From Legionella jordanis (GTDB taxonomy: Bacteria; Pseudomonadota; Gammaproteobacteria; Legionellales; Legionellaceae): a DNA stretch of 64,000 bases. The stretch covers positions 3,044,001 through 3,108,000 of the forward strand of contig NZ_LR134383.1 of NCBI RefSeq assembly GCF_900637635.1, in the 5' to 3' direction. Both the position numbers and the translations under genes were made by a program. Positions 40,474 through 48,935 of this stretch are shown here, piece by piece. Every line of letters begins with the position of its first letter. Position 1 is the first letter of the stretch. The notes below the pieces were generated by a model. That model made no database searches, was not told the origin of the DNA, and was given only the letters and a program-made list of their open reading frames with translations.

Positions 40474-41802
40474 TTATTCCACCTTTTTCACAACAGGTCT
40501 GACTCTTACCTGATTTATTCTAGCGCCCTGCGCCTGTTCTATAGTAACCACAAAATCAGGGAAAGTAATCGTCTCGCCCTCTTTTGGCGCCCGCCCCAAT
40601 TTGTGAATAATTAGGCCTGCTATGGTGGCCATTTGCTCCTCATCTTCCGCTTCCAGTATCAAGTCGCGCTGCAAGGCTCTTTCGAGCGTATAAATAGGGC
40701 AATCTCCTTTTACGGTAATGCTGCCATCCTCATGGATAGTCCATTCGTCCTGGGTGTTATGAAATTCATCTTTGATAACACCAATAACCAAATGCAATAA
40801 GTTATCTAAAGTCAAGAAACCTACTATGGCGCCACGCCGGCCGTAAACCAAGGCAAAATGAGGCATCCCTGCTTGAAATTGGCGCAACAAAGTCAATGCG
40901 GGCAAGCGATAGGAAATTTTCGGCACAGGCCTTGTAATTTCTCTTAATGATAACTCGGCTTTGCTTGTTGCTTCTTGCAACAAAGGTTGTAAATCCTTTA
41001 CATGCAAAATCCCGATAATTTGTTTTTTTGCCCTATCATAAACAGGGTAGCGGCTATAGCGATATTCATTGAGTATTTCTATTAATCGGCTGCTGCTAAT
41101 GGGGGTCTCCAGTGTGACCATGTCTTCAACCGAGCGCATGACATCCATGGCTTGCAAGTCACCTAATTCAAGGGTCTGCGACAAAATGGAACTTTCCTGC
41201 TTGCTTAATTCGCCGTGAACCTCACTGGATTGCAAAATCATTTTAATCTCTTCACTGGAGTGAAATTGCTCTCCTTCGTGCACGACGTCCAGGCCTAGCT
41301 GCCTTAAAAGAAAATTTGAACAATTATTAAGAAGCCAAATGACAGGATACATAAGCCAGTAGAAAGCATATAAAGGGGCAGCGGTCCACAGGGAAATCGC
41401 TTCACTCTGACGAATGGCCAAAGATTTTGGCATAAGCTCACCGACCACAATATGTAAAAAAGAAAGCAGGGAAAAAGCCAGAATAAAGCTAATGAATTCA
41501 TTCAAAGCCGGGTTTTCCAAGCCTAACCAGGCAAACCCCGGGGAAAGCAAGCGCGTAAAGGCCGGCTCACCAATCCACCCCAAGCCCAGTGAAGCTAAAG
41601 TAATCCCCAATTGGCAAGCGGATAAATAAGCATCCAAATTTCGATGCACCTTGGCAAGGATACTTCCACGCCATGGATATTGCTCCTCAATGATGGCAAC
41701 GCGCGTTTGTCGCAATTTCACCATGCCAAATTCAGCGGCCACGAAAAAGGCGTTTAATAAAACCAGTGCCAAACCAGCCAGGATTAGTAATAAAGTAATC
41801 AT
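40474..41802 (-). CDS. CNNM/CorC-type membrane protein with CBS pair
   Basis: 442 residues. The N-terminal ~190 residues are a DUF21/CNNM membrane domain (NAFFVAAEFGMVKLRQTR, ACQLGITLASLGLGWIGEP). Next come two CBS domains (about 205-330, DVMRSVEDMVTL and GILHVKDLQPL) and a CorC_HlyC C-terminal domain (GDCPIYTLERAL onward). Homologues act in Mg2+/Co2+ export or membrane-stress tolerance; the name hemolysin is historical. It begins one base after the coq7 stop, so the two are probably co-transcribed. Confidence 0.92.
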   Translation of the reverse strand: MITLLLILAGLALVLLNAFFVAAEFGMVKLRQTRVAIIEEQYPWRGSILAKVHRNLDAYLSACQLGITLASLGLGWIGEPAFTRLLSPGFAWLGLENPALNEFISFILAFSLLSFLHIVVGELMPKSLAIRQSEAISLWTAAPLYAFYWLMYPVIWLLNNCSNFLLRQLGLDVVHEGEQFHSSEEIKMILQSSEVHGELSKQESSILSQTLELGDLQAMDVMRSVEDMVTLETPISSSRLIEILNEYRYSRYPVYDRAKKQIIGILHVKDLQPLLQEATSKAELSLREITRPVPKISYRLPALTLLRQFQAGMPHFALVYGRRGAIVGFLTLDNLLHLVIGVIKDEFHNTQDEWTIHEDGSITVKGDCPIYTLERALQRDLILEAEDEEQMATIAGLIIHKLGRAPKEGETITFPDFVVTIEQAQGARINQVRVRPVVKKVE

Positions 41803-41803
41803 C

Positions 41804-42445
41804 TTAGAAGTAATAACTGGTACGAGTCATGATTTTCGACGCCCACTGCATCAGCTGCTTAATGAACGGAGGCAGCTCGGCAGCCCCTGCTTTAATGGCC
41901 ATGTCCGCATGATGTGCTTCATCCTCATGCATATGCTCCAAAACAACTTTGGTTTTATTGTCTTTTGGCGGTAAGCGCTCCAAATGGCTTTGCAAATGCT
42001 TGGATACTTGCAATTCGGTCTCCGCAAGAAAACCAAGGCTCCAGCGATCCCCTGCAACACCGGCAGCAATACCAAGCATCAAAGAGCCCATATACCACAA
42101 TGGATTGAGCACACTGGGCTGACTGCCAAGCTCTTGCAACCTTTGCTCACACCACGCCAAATGATCAACCTCCTCCTCTGCCGCATTGGCCATTTGCTCC
42201 CTTACCTCAGGCAGTTTTGCCGTCAAAGCTTGGCCGCGGTATAAAGCTTGCGCACAAACTTCACCAGCATGGTTCACCCGCATCAGTCCGGCAACATGTG
42301 ATTGTTCATCAACCCCAAGTTTAACGTCAGCAACCGCATTTCCAGGGGTCAGCCGCTTACTAATGCGTGGATTTGGCGGTAATAGAGTGCGTAGAGCGCC
42401 ATCGATTTCAGCCAAAACTTGTTCAAAGAGACTTGATTTGCGCAT
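41804..42445 (-). CDS. coq7: Demethoxyubiquinone hydroxylase (Coq7)
   Basis: 213 residues from ATG 42445; a TTG at 42460 lacks support. This is the di-iron monooxygenase that performs the last hydroxylation in ubiquinone synthesis. The two duplicated Glu...ExxH halves are seen as RVNHAGEVCAQALYRGQ with EEEVDHLAWCEQ, and ETELQVSKH with HEDEAHHADMA. The N-terminal ~45 residues are variable. coq7, rather than ubiF, is typical of several gammaproteobacterial groups. A UbiH-family gene lies far away at the right edge. Confidence 0.95.
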   Translation of the reverse strand: MRKSSLFEQVLAEIDGALRTLLPPNPRISKRLTPGNAVADVKLGVDEQSHVAGLMRVNHAGEVCAQALYRGQALTAKLPEVREQMANAAEEEVDHLAWCEQRLQELGSQPSVLNPLWYMGSLMLGIAAGVAGDRWSLGFLAETELQVSKHLQSHLERLPPKDNKTKVVLEHMHEDEAHHADMAIKAGAAELPPFIKQLMQWASKIMTRTSYYF

Positions 42446-42563
42446 ACCATCTTCTATCAAGACAATTAGAAAGCAATGTTAGCTTGAATACTGCCCGGAT
42501 AAAAGTATAAATCCTGCTTACATGCTATCCTTTTTAGAAAGGGCTTGGTATTACGAGGGAGTT

Positions 42564-42752
42564 ATGACTATTTTATCCAAAGATGCCTTGCAAAAAATAA
42601 AAAGAGAGCGGCAAGAACGCAATGAAGATCAACCCGTTGAAGACGTGGACGCTTTATTTCGGGATCTGGATACAAAAATTGAGGAAAAGAAGGAAAAGAA
42701 AGGGGATTATGACGCTCTTCTGGAAGATGATTTTGAATCGTTTGAGGAGTGA
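42564..42752 (+). CDS. Small acidic hypothetical protein
   Basis: 62 residues from ATG 42564, with GAGGGAG just upstream; a longer frame to 42522 has no ribosome site. It is highly charged, with a basic first third (KIKRERQERN), then acidic (EDVDALFRDLD, LLEDDFESFEE), probably one long helix. No family is recognised. It is convergent with a methyltransferase pseudogene. Confidence 0.6.
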   Translation: MTILSKDALQKIKRERQERNEDQPVEDVDALFRDLDTKIEEKKEKKGDYDALLEDDFESFEE

Positions 42753-42761
42753 ATGGCCATT

Positions 42762-43225
42762 TTAAGACCAAAGTTTTCCGAACTTGGGTTCCGTAAAATC
42801 CATGAAATAACCGCTCCATTTCTCTTGGGCACATAAAGACTCAAGCACATGGTGGTACTCTGATTTTTTATGGGAAAAGAAGAATAATTTGAGCGCCACG
42901 CTTTGCCGACTGACAAATGCCGCGCAAGGCTTTTCGCTGGTCGCCTACCCCATGCAGGCAATTGAAGGAAGTTACCACATCAAATTCATCACTAAATCCA
43001 TTATCCATTGCATCCATCTGCAAAAACCCCAAATTGCTTTGATGGGCCAATTTATTGAAGGCAAATTGACCATCTGCGGAGATACATCCGTCCCAAGTAC
43101 CTGACCATGGCTAACCCTCAGAGCCATTTCCCGCGTGATTTCGCCACCACCACAACCAATATCAAGTACCTTTGCCTGTTTATCCAAAACAATTTTGTTT
43201 AATACTGCATGGAAAAATTAAATCG
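42762..43225 (-). pseudogene. Frameshifted SAM-dependent methyltransferase
   Basis: Three frames in succession spell one protein. The first gives QAKVLDIGCGGGEITREMA (SAM motif I) and LGTDVSPQMV. After a shift near 43,040 comes LGFLQMDAMDNGFSDEFDVV, then SFNCLHGVGDQRKAL. After another near 42,875 comes HHVLESLCAQEKWSGYFMDF, ending at TAA 42762. Its N-terminus is also truncated. It is unrelated in detail to the pseudogene at 31.6 kb, so two different methyltransferases have been lost in this window. Confidence 0.78.
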
Positions 43226-43399
43226 CAGCTTATTGTTTTAACTGTATATTTCGGGGGTTAGACTAGCTGTGGGCGGGAGTGGGCATATGTGTTATCATAA
43301 ATGTTTCCATAGCAAGGTTGCAATTGTACAATAAAAAATTCTTTTCAATTCAAGAGAATAAATTTACGACTTAAAAATCCTCACTATAAGCAATGTTAT

Positions 43400-44746
43400 A
43401 TGTATACGGAAATTGATTTAAGAAATGGCGTTGTTAGAGTTCTTTGGGAAGATATTCATAAACGCGTTGAAATTGCATGTCCTGAATTTGCTAAATTGGT
43501 TAACAAACTCTCTCCTGGCAAAGATTACCCGTTGTATCTACTCTACTTACCTTATGGTATGTTAAAAGGTGATACACAAAGTTCTTATCTTCCAATGATG
43601 GATGGAGGTTTCTGTAAGCTAACGGATGCAAATTTACCTAAGCAAATTGTTAATGATTTAGGATATGGTAAGTATACCTCCCCCCTGGGGATGATTTTAG
43701 AAAATGAGATTGAATACTTCATTGAAACTGATCATGAAATTTTCCCGTATGATATTGCTAGTCCGGGCTTTATTTTTAATAAATCTATTCTTCTTAATAG
43801 AAAATCTACACGCAACTACTCCCCCAATGGTATTTTAAAAGCTTCTTCAGGTTCAAAAACTGCATTTTTGATTCCAAGTATCAGTAACTACAGTAATATT
43901 GTTAAATTAAGCAATTCAATTAAGCAAAAAATCAATGCACCAAAAAAGCTGTCGGAGCATTCTAACGTTTTTAAAACTATCGTTAACAGTGAAGTAATTA
44001 AGTCAGATTGGCGCGTTTGTTTACTTTATTTTTCTGAAAAATGGATAAATTCAATTTCGCAGGATCTCGCCTGGATTGAACTTAAATCTTTTATTATGGA
44101 TCACGATAGAATTTCACACCAATTTGAATCGAATAGCACGTTTTATGAACTATTCTTTTCTCAAACGCAAAAAAATAACAACTTGATTACATCTAATTCC
44201 TACATAACCAATACAGCTATTCATTTAATGAAAATTTGTTTGGGTGAAGTGCCGGGGTACATACCTGCCACAGATCATCGATCATTGCCCTTAAGAGAAT
44301 TACAAAATGCTTTTACTAAGTACTACGAATTAGATAGCCATCCAACATTCATGATCCCATACAAATTTAAATATGAAATTGATAAAACTCCTGTTTATTA
44401 TTCGCTCCAACATCCAACCATGCCAAGCTCTTTAATTAAAAGAAATGATAGAACCAGTGCAAATTCAGAACTCAAGTTTCTGGACTATATACTTCCTTCT
44501 TTTATTGATGCACTGCATTTTCCTAATAATATGCTAAGCGGAACAACTCTCGAGGAGATGGCAAGACTTGTAAAATTTGAGTATTTTCATAATGTACCAT
44601 GTGGTAGCAATTTCATATTAAATTCCGCTTTACTCCCAACCTTTGATGACAGATTCTTATACAGCTCTCTGGAAACACTAAGTCTAAGATTTTGTCACGA
44701 AGGCAAATTTTTAAGAGGATGTATTAAGATGTGCTCAACTACATAA
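43400..44746 (+). CDS. Unknown protein beside the borosin-like cluster
   Basis: 448 residues, AT-rich, rich in Ser, Asn, Lys and Ile, with no membrane segment or signal peptide. I recognise no domain. The N-terminus (EIDLRNGVVRVLWEDIHKRVE) and C-terminal third look globular, and there are scattered cysteines (CEGK-type none; CHEGKFLRGC near the end). Its last 12 bases overlap the convergent methyltransferase gene. The base composition matches the cluster, not the flanking genes, so it may have been acquired together with it and could be a further modifying enzyme or target. Confidence 0.6.
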   Translation: MYTEIDLRNGVVRVLWEDIHKRVEIACPEFAKLVNKLSPGKDYPLYLLYLPYGMLKGDTQSSYLPMMDGGFCKLTDANLPKQIVNDLGYGKYTSPLGMILENEIEYFIETDHEIFPYDIASPGFIFNKSILLNRKSTRNYSPNGILKASSGSKTAFLIPSISNYSNIVKLSNSIKQKINAPKKLSEHSNVFKTIVNSEVIKSDWRVCLLYFSEKWINSISQDLAWIELKSFIMDHDRISHQFESNSTFYELFFSQTQKNNNLITSNSYITNTAIHLMKICLGEVPGYIPATDHRSLPLRELQNAFTKYYELDSHPTFMIPYKFKYEIDKTPVYYSLQHPTMPSSLIKRNDRTSANSELKFLDYILPSFIDALHFPNNMLSGTTLEEMARLVKFEYFHNVPCGSNFILNSALLPTFDDRFLYSSLETLSLRFCHEGKFLRGCIKMCSTT

Positions 44747-45472
44747 GGGTGGAATATATAAAGTTGCTAAACGTGGGATCTCAATCTCTTCTAATGAATC
44801 AAGCTCAAGCTCAATGATCTCAGATGAAACTCCAGCATATAATGCAGCTACGTAAAGGATTAATGGATGATTAGCTGAATATTTATTTAATAAAATTTTT
44901 TTTAAATAGCTTAGCCCAGTTTTTTGAGTAACTTTATTAATTTCACCCTTAATAATTTTAATTTCGTTTACTATGGCAATTTGCCATAGTATCAAATGCG
45001 CACTAGAGGAATATTCCACATTTTTATTTATAAAAAGAGTGGCATCATAACATTGCAACCCTGCTCCTGCGGGATCTATCCTCAGATCTGCAAGTAAACA
45101 ATCCAAAGCAGATATTCCAGGCAGTACCGATAATTGCATTTCGCTGTTTGAGCATTGCTCAATTAATTTCATTGCAACTGAAGAGAATACAAGGGGATGA
45201 CCATATATTAACAAAACTAAGTCATTATATTTACCAGCGTAGGAGAGAACAACTTGTACAATTTTTTCATATGCATCTATTCTCTTTTCGCAAGAGTAAT
45301 AAATTTCATCCAGTGAAAAGGAAATTTTAGAATTATTTAAAACCCAGTGCTTCATTGCCGGTTCATTTAAAAGATAAAGCACACATGAGCTAGACTTGAT
45401 AATCCCCTTTACCTCAGTAGTTAGGTGAGCCAGGAATTTTATTCCTGTCCCTGCTATTGTTAATCGTTTCAA
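44735..45472 (-). CDS. Borosin-type peptide alpha-N-methyltransferase homologue
   Basis: 245 residues, TTG start at 45472 (no other start fits; the family N-terminus aligns there). It has the tetrapyrrole-methylase fold in the form found in borosin enzymes: LTIAGTGIKFLAHLT for SAM binding, then EIYYSCEKRIDAY, LLIYGHPLVF, and LPGISALDCLLADLRIDPAG followed by a CYDAT block. Residues matching the catalytic set of OphMA-type enzymes are present: Arg64 and Tyr68 (R-x3-Y), Tyr58/59 and Tyr90 of YGHP. Such enzymes methylate backbone amides of a peptide iteratively. Here it stands apart from its substrate, as in split borosins. The operon is exporter, peptide, methyltransferase. Confidence 0.8.
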   Translation of the reverse strand: MKRLTIAGTGIKFLAHLTTEVKGIIKSSSCVLYLLNEPAMKHWVLNNSKISFSLDEIYYSCEKRIDAYEKIVQVVLSYAGKYNDLVLLIYGHPLVFSSVAMKLIEQCSNSEMQLSVLPGISALDCLLADLRIDPAGAGLQCYDATLFINKNVEYSSSAHLILWQIAIVNEIKIIKGEINKVTQKTGLSYLKKILLNKYSANHPLILYVAALYAGVSSEIIELELDSLEEIEIPRLATLYIPPLCS

Positions 45473-45487
45473 AGGAATCTCAATAGT

Positions 45488-45673
45488 CTAGAATGCTACA
45501 TGAGTTTCACATGCAAAATATTCCATGGGAGTAGACATACCTAACTCTTGATTTAATATTTTTCGAATCTGTTCAGAATTTTTTAAACTATTTGAAATTA
45601 GATAACTTTGAATTACCTCATTATTAACTTGATTATTCTCAGCTAACATTTCTAATATTGATATTAACTGCAT
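45488..45673 (-). CDS. Candidate split-borosin precursor peptide
   Basis: 61 residues, ATG 45673 with GGAGAA upstream, 17 bases after the exporter and 15 before the methyltransferase. Residues 1-44 look helical (MQLISILEMLAENNQVNNEV, then IQSYLISNSL and EQIRKILNQEL), in keeping with a borosin-binding domain. Residues 45-61 (GMSTPMEYFACETHVAF) form a short extended tail suited to be the methylated core. Identification rests on size, position and domain pattern. It could also be a small regulator. Confidence 0.65.
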   Translation of the reverse strand: MQLISILEMLAENNQVNNEVIQSYLISNSLKNSEQIRKILNQELGMSTPMEYFACETHVAF

Positions 45674-45690
45674 ACATTCTCCATATTCTC

Positions 45691-46911
45691 TTAAAAAGCG
45701 TTTTTTGGTGATAATGCTTGGGCTAACCTTTCGCCTCTATGAATAGAAATAGACAATAAGAAACAAATTAATCCAAGAATACCACATAACTTCCAAACTA
45801 CCATATTTCCGTATTGCTCGGCTAAATAACCAGACATAACAGGTCCAACAAAACCACTGCCCATAAAAACACTCCTCCAAATGCCAAGTGCCAACCCATC
45901 ACTATTTGAATTAAATTGAGAAATAATTAACGATTTTGATAGTGGGGAAAACAAAATCTCTCCTATTGTCATTATGATTAAACCCATTGCGGAAGTTAAA
46001 AATACAGCAGAGAAACCAAAAAAGCAGTAGCCCACACCAACACCCAAGCCTCCTAATCCCATCATTAAAGTATTATTTATGTTTTTAACTTTTTCTATCA
46101 CTATTGGTTGAATTAGGAATATAAGCCATGGATTTATTGATGCAATAATTACGGCCACTCCACTCCCACCGAATCTTTGTTGAATCGTTGGAGTATAGAT
46201 AACTTTTATACTTGAAAAGATTAATCCTATTAAAGCTACATTAGCTAATGTCATTAACAGAATTTTGTAATTGGCTAGAATGAACATTGGCTTCTTTTCG
46301 TGGTGTTTATTCACAATGAAAAGAGAATTAGATGCTAAAATCTTAAAAGTTAATCCTCCTATAGCAATCAGTGAGAGTCCCATTGCAATTAGAACTAACT
46401 TGATTTGATGAATAGAGAGAACCAATAAAACAGAAGTGCTAACAGAATAACTTATGTTAAATACTATTAATTCGACACTTATTAGCTTTAGCTTTGTATT
46501 TTTATCGTTAGCAGGTTTAAGAAAGTTCTTCAGATTACTTATCGTTAAAACATAAACTAATATTCCTACGAAAAGCATACATATTTTTATGTTTAACAAA
46601 TCATCAACTGTCAGTAAGCTAATGAATATTATTCCTAATAAAAGACTAGAAATGCATGAAAGATTAATTGATGAATATTTAGTTGTTAAAGCCCCTCCTA
46701 TAAACGAACCTATAAAACAACCCGTATAATAAATAGAGACCGTTTCACCTATATCAAGAATAGAAAAATGTTTAACTTTGGTTAAATATAAGGCTATGCA
46801 CATGCATGAAGCGGTAATTAAGGAGCTTACAACAATAATAGGCAGCAGCAATAATGAACATCGAGGAATCGCAAGATATTTTCTATACCAACTCAAAATT
46901 CCTTTTCTCAT
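45691..46911 (-). CDS. MFS exporter of the borosin-like cluster
   Basis: 406 residues, ATG 46911 with AGGGG four bases upstream, first gene of the leftward operon. About 12 membrane segments, with GCFIGSFIGGALTTKY at the loop 2-3 position and GGLGVGVGYCFFG and MSGYLAEQYGN in the C-terminal half. It resembles drug/metabolite efflux MFS proteins. Since the peptide and methyltransferase genes follow directly, export of, or self-protection against, the modified peptide is the likely job. Gene order and AT-richness set it apart from the chromosomal MFS at 8.2 kb. Confidence 0.8.
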   Translation of the reverse strand: MRKGILSWYRKYLAIPRCSLLLLPIIVVSSLITASCMCIALYLTKVKHFSILDIGETVSIYYTGCFIGSFIGGALTTKYSSINLSCISSLLLGIIFISLLTVDDLLNIKICMLFVGILVYVLTISNLKNFLKPANDKNTKLKLISVELIVFNISYSVSTSVLLVLSIHQIKLVLIAMGLSLIAIGGLTFKILASNSLFIVNKHHEKKPMFILANYKILLMTLANVALIGLIFSSIKVIYTPTIQQRFGGSGVAVIIASINPWLIFLIQPIVIEKVKNINNTLMMGLGGLGVGVGYCFFGFSAVFLTSAMGLIIMTIGEILFSPLSKSLIISQFNSNSDGLALGIWRSVFMGSGFVGPVMSGYLAEQYGNMVVWKLCGILGLICFLLSISIHRGERLAQALSPKNAF

Positions 46912-47340
46912 TTAACCCCTCTTTATACTGTCGTCCGAATCTGATGCTGTGTAGTCTTAAAAAATATTTAAGATCAAGAGATGCAGCTCGTCCTCTTCTC
47001 ACCGGCATCCATTAGATGCCTCAGGTTAGAGGCTTAATGTATTCGAAAGTTATAGGGTAGTCCACAATAATCCATCTGGATTATGTCCAGAAGCCGAATT
47101 CTTGACGAGTTTGCATGTCTTCTTTACTTAAATCATTCTGCCTAATAAAAAATCCATAAATTTATATTTTTTTATTTTATTTTTTTAAAAGCTGTATTTA
47201 TAGTTGTTTATGGAAATTAATAATTCTGCTGAAATAAACCTCGTTGAATGCTGGCTATTATCTAAGACCGAATTCAACGTGAGCTAGATTCCTATAGGAT
47301 TAATTTAGAAAGAATTATTTAAAGGAGAAATGGATTTATC
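46912..47340. promoter_or_regulatory. Divergent control region of the borosin-like operon and LuxR gene
   Basis: About 430 bases, very AT-rich (a T/A-only stretch near 47,165-47,190). It contains a perfect 18-bp palindrome, arms ATAATCCA / TGGATTAT around TC, at 47067-47084, a likely operator for the adjacent LuxR-type regulator. No clear sigma70 promoter is seen in either direction. Ahead of the LuxR start, AAAGGAG precedes a 4-codon frame (ATG GAT TTA TCA TGA) whose TGA overlaps the LuxR ATG. Confidence 0.5.
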
Positions 47341-48177
47341 ATGAACGACGTACCCTACATTCTTAGTCTCGCCTACAAAAAACAAATTGATGATGTTTGT
47401 AAACCCCTTGCAAGCATAGGCCTTAAGCATTTTGTAATGTATGTGATTTTTAACGATGGTACTCCTTTTATTTTGTCAAATGTTTATCCTGTGACCCAAG
47501 CTTATTATCGGGATGAACTCTACAAAGAGGATTATAATTACACACCTCAAATGATTGAGCATGCGGGCGAGGGTTATCTGTTAACTAATAAAGGGGAGTG
47601 CATTTCGCCTAGATTGAGAGCGATGCTTGCAGAAGAATATAAGATTTACCCTGTTTATAACCTTGTTAGGCGTTGTGCGGAATGTACTTTTGTTTTTAGT
47701 GCTATACGAGGCGTTCCTACTGAAGACAGCCAATCTTTTTATGACAAGACGGTACGTTCTTTTGAAAATTTTTGCACCTCATTTGTTGATGCATTCTTAG
47801 AATTAATTGAATTTTGTAATCCTAAATACAAATATTCCTTCATATTAACTAACAAACATTTTCGACATGCAATCATCAAACGTGGATATTCTGATCAAAG
47901 TTCAATTTCCATGCGTGAACGAGAATGCTTATGGCTCGCCGCTCAAGGAAATACAGGAAAACAAATCGCGCAAATGCTTAAAATCAGTCCTTATACAGTG
48001 GAAAAATACTTAAAGAACATTCGAGAAACTTTTAATTGCAGTACACTGGTCGAAGCAGTGGTTGAAGGTATTCATCGCGGGTTAATTGGAAAAATGAATC
48101 TCAATACATTATCGCCCACCTCTAATTCAACTCATCCGCATTTTGCAAGACCCATTGTACAAAAAACTGCTGCCTAA
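47341..48177 (+). CDS. LuxR-family transcriptional regulator
   Basis: 278 residues. The C-terminal helix-turn-helix (about 190-255) is of the LuxR/GerE type: SMRERECLWLAAQGNTGKQI, AQMLKISPYTVEKYLKNIRE, ending with CSTLVEAVVEG. The N-terminal ~170 residues could be a ligand-binding domain, but I cannot confirm the autoinducer pocket. Its ribosome site is unusual: the best AGGAG is 13 bases away and serves a mini-frame that overlaps the start, suggesting coupled or modulated translation. It diverges from the borosin-like operon and is its probable regulator. Confidence 0.85.
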   Translation: MNDVPYILSLAYKKQIDDVCKPLASIGLKHFVMYVIFNDGTPFILSNVYPVTQAYYRDELYKEDYNYTPQMIEHAGEGYLLTNKGECISPRLRAMLAEEYKIYPVYNLVRRCAECTFVFSAIRGVPTEDSQSFYDKTVRSFENFCTSFVDAFLELIEFCNPKYKYSFILTNKHFRHAIIKRGYSDQSSISMRERECLWLAAQGNTGKQIAQMLKISPYTVEKYLKNIRETFNCSTLVEAVVEGIHRGLIGKMNLNTLSPTSNSTHPHFARPIVQKTAA

Positions 48178-48184
48178 TTATTTT

Positions 48185-48215
48185 AGAGCATATAAACACC
48201 GGTGATATATGCTCT
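48185..48215 (+). terminator. Hairpin after the LuxR gene
   Basis: AGAGCATATA pairs perfectly with TATATGCTCT (10 bp) across an 11-base loop, a few bases past the stop, and is followed by TCTCTAAAT. A weak intrinsic terminator. Confidence 0.5.
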
Positions 48216-48502
48216 TCTCTAAATAATTCTGTCAGAAGAATCGATGCTGATTAAACAAAGCTTCCTGCATATGGAAAAACCTTTAACTAGGTCCCAACAA
48301 ACTGTTATAGGCAGTCTATCCCCCAGCTAATTTCCCAAAGAGGTACCCCCTGCAGTTATTTAGAAGACGAAGTACACTCTCCATTTCAGTGCTGACCTGT
48401 ACATTGGTTGAAGCAATTAAGCTCTAGGTCAGCAAAAAACGGCAGTGAGCTAAGGCCGAAACTAAGCCCGAGCAAATGGATCAAATCACAGCTGTCTGCA
48501 AT

Positions 48503-48655
48503 TTAATGCAAGGTTTGGCTCGCAGGGATTTCAGCATTCAGAGTCATTTCTTGGAGATTAATACGGATGGTATCATTGTCTTGGCGGCGTGTTGCTCTCA
48601 GATACTTGTAATGCAAATAACAACACAGACTTAACAATAACATTTTTGCTTTCAT
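48503..48655 (-). CDS. Possible small membrane peptide
   Basis: A 50-codon frame from ATG 48655, with GAGG six bases upstream. Its N-terminal ~20 residues are hydrophobic with aromatic residues and Cys (MLLLSLCCYLHY), followed by a basic then polar tail. It is alone in a 750-base spacer with no other gene. A real peptide is possible, but chance cannot be excluded; the rest of the spacer (48216-48502 and 48656-48935) holds nothing that I can name. Confidence 0.3.
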   Translation of the reverse strand: MKAKMLLLSLCCYLHYKYLRATRRQDNDTIRINLQEMTLNAEIPASQTLH

Positions 48656-48935
48656 GACAGCCTCGTAGTGATTGCTGACACAACCGAGTTGTTATTGTTG
48701 TTATCGGGTAAGGGCGGCCCGTCGGAGAAGTCACGCGTAACGAAAAATGCATATCTTACAGAAAAGCCTTGAATAAATCAATTTGACTTCAAATAGAACA
48801 ACTTAGCGAATAACTTCTTGAGGCAGAGATTGCAAGAGTTGCGATTCCTCCACTCCTGATAGCAATTGCAAATCTTTTGACTTCCCATCTACTCCCTGAT
48901 TAAAATCCGCGCACTTAATTTGCTAAGGATTATTT

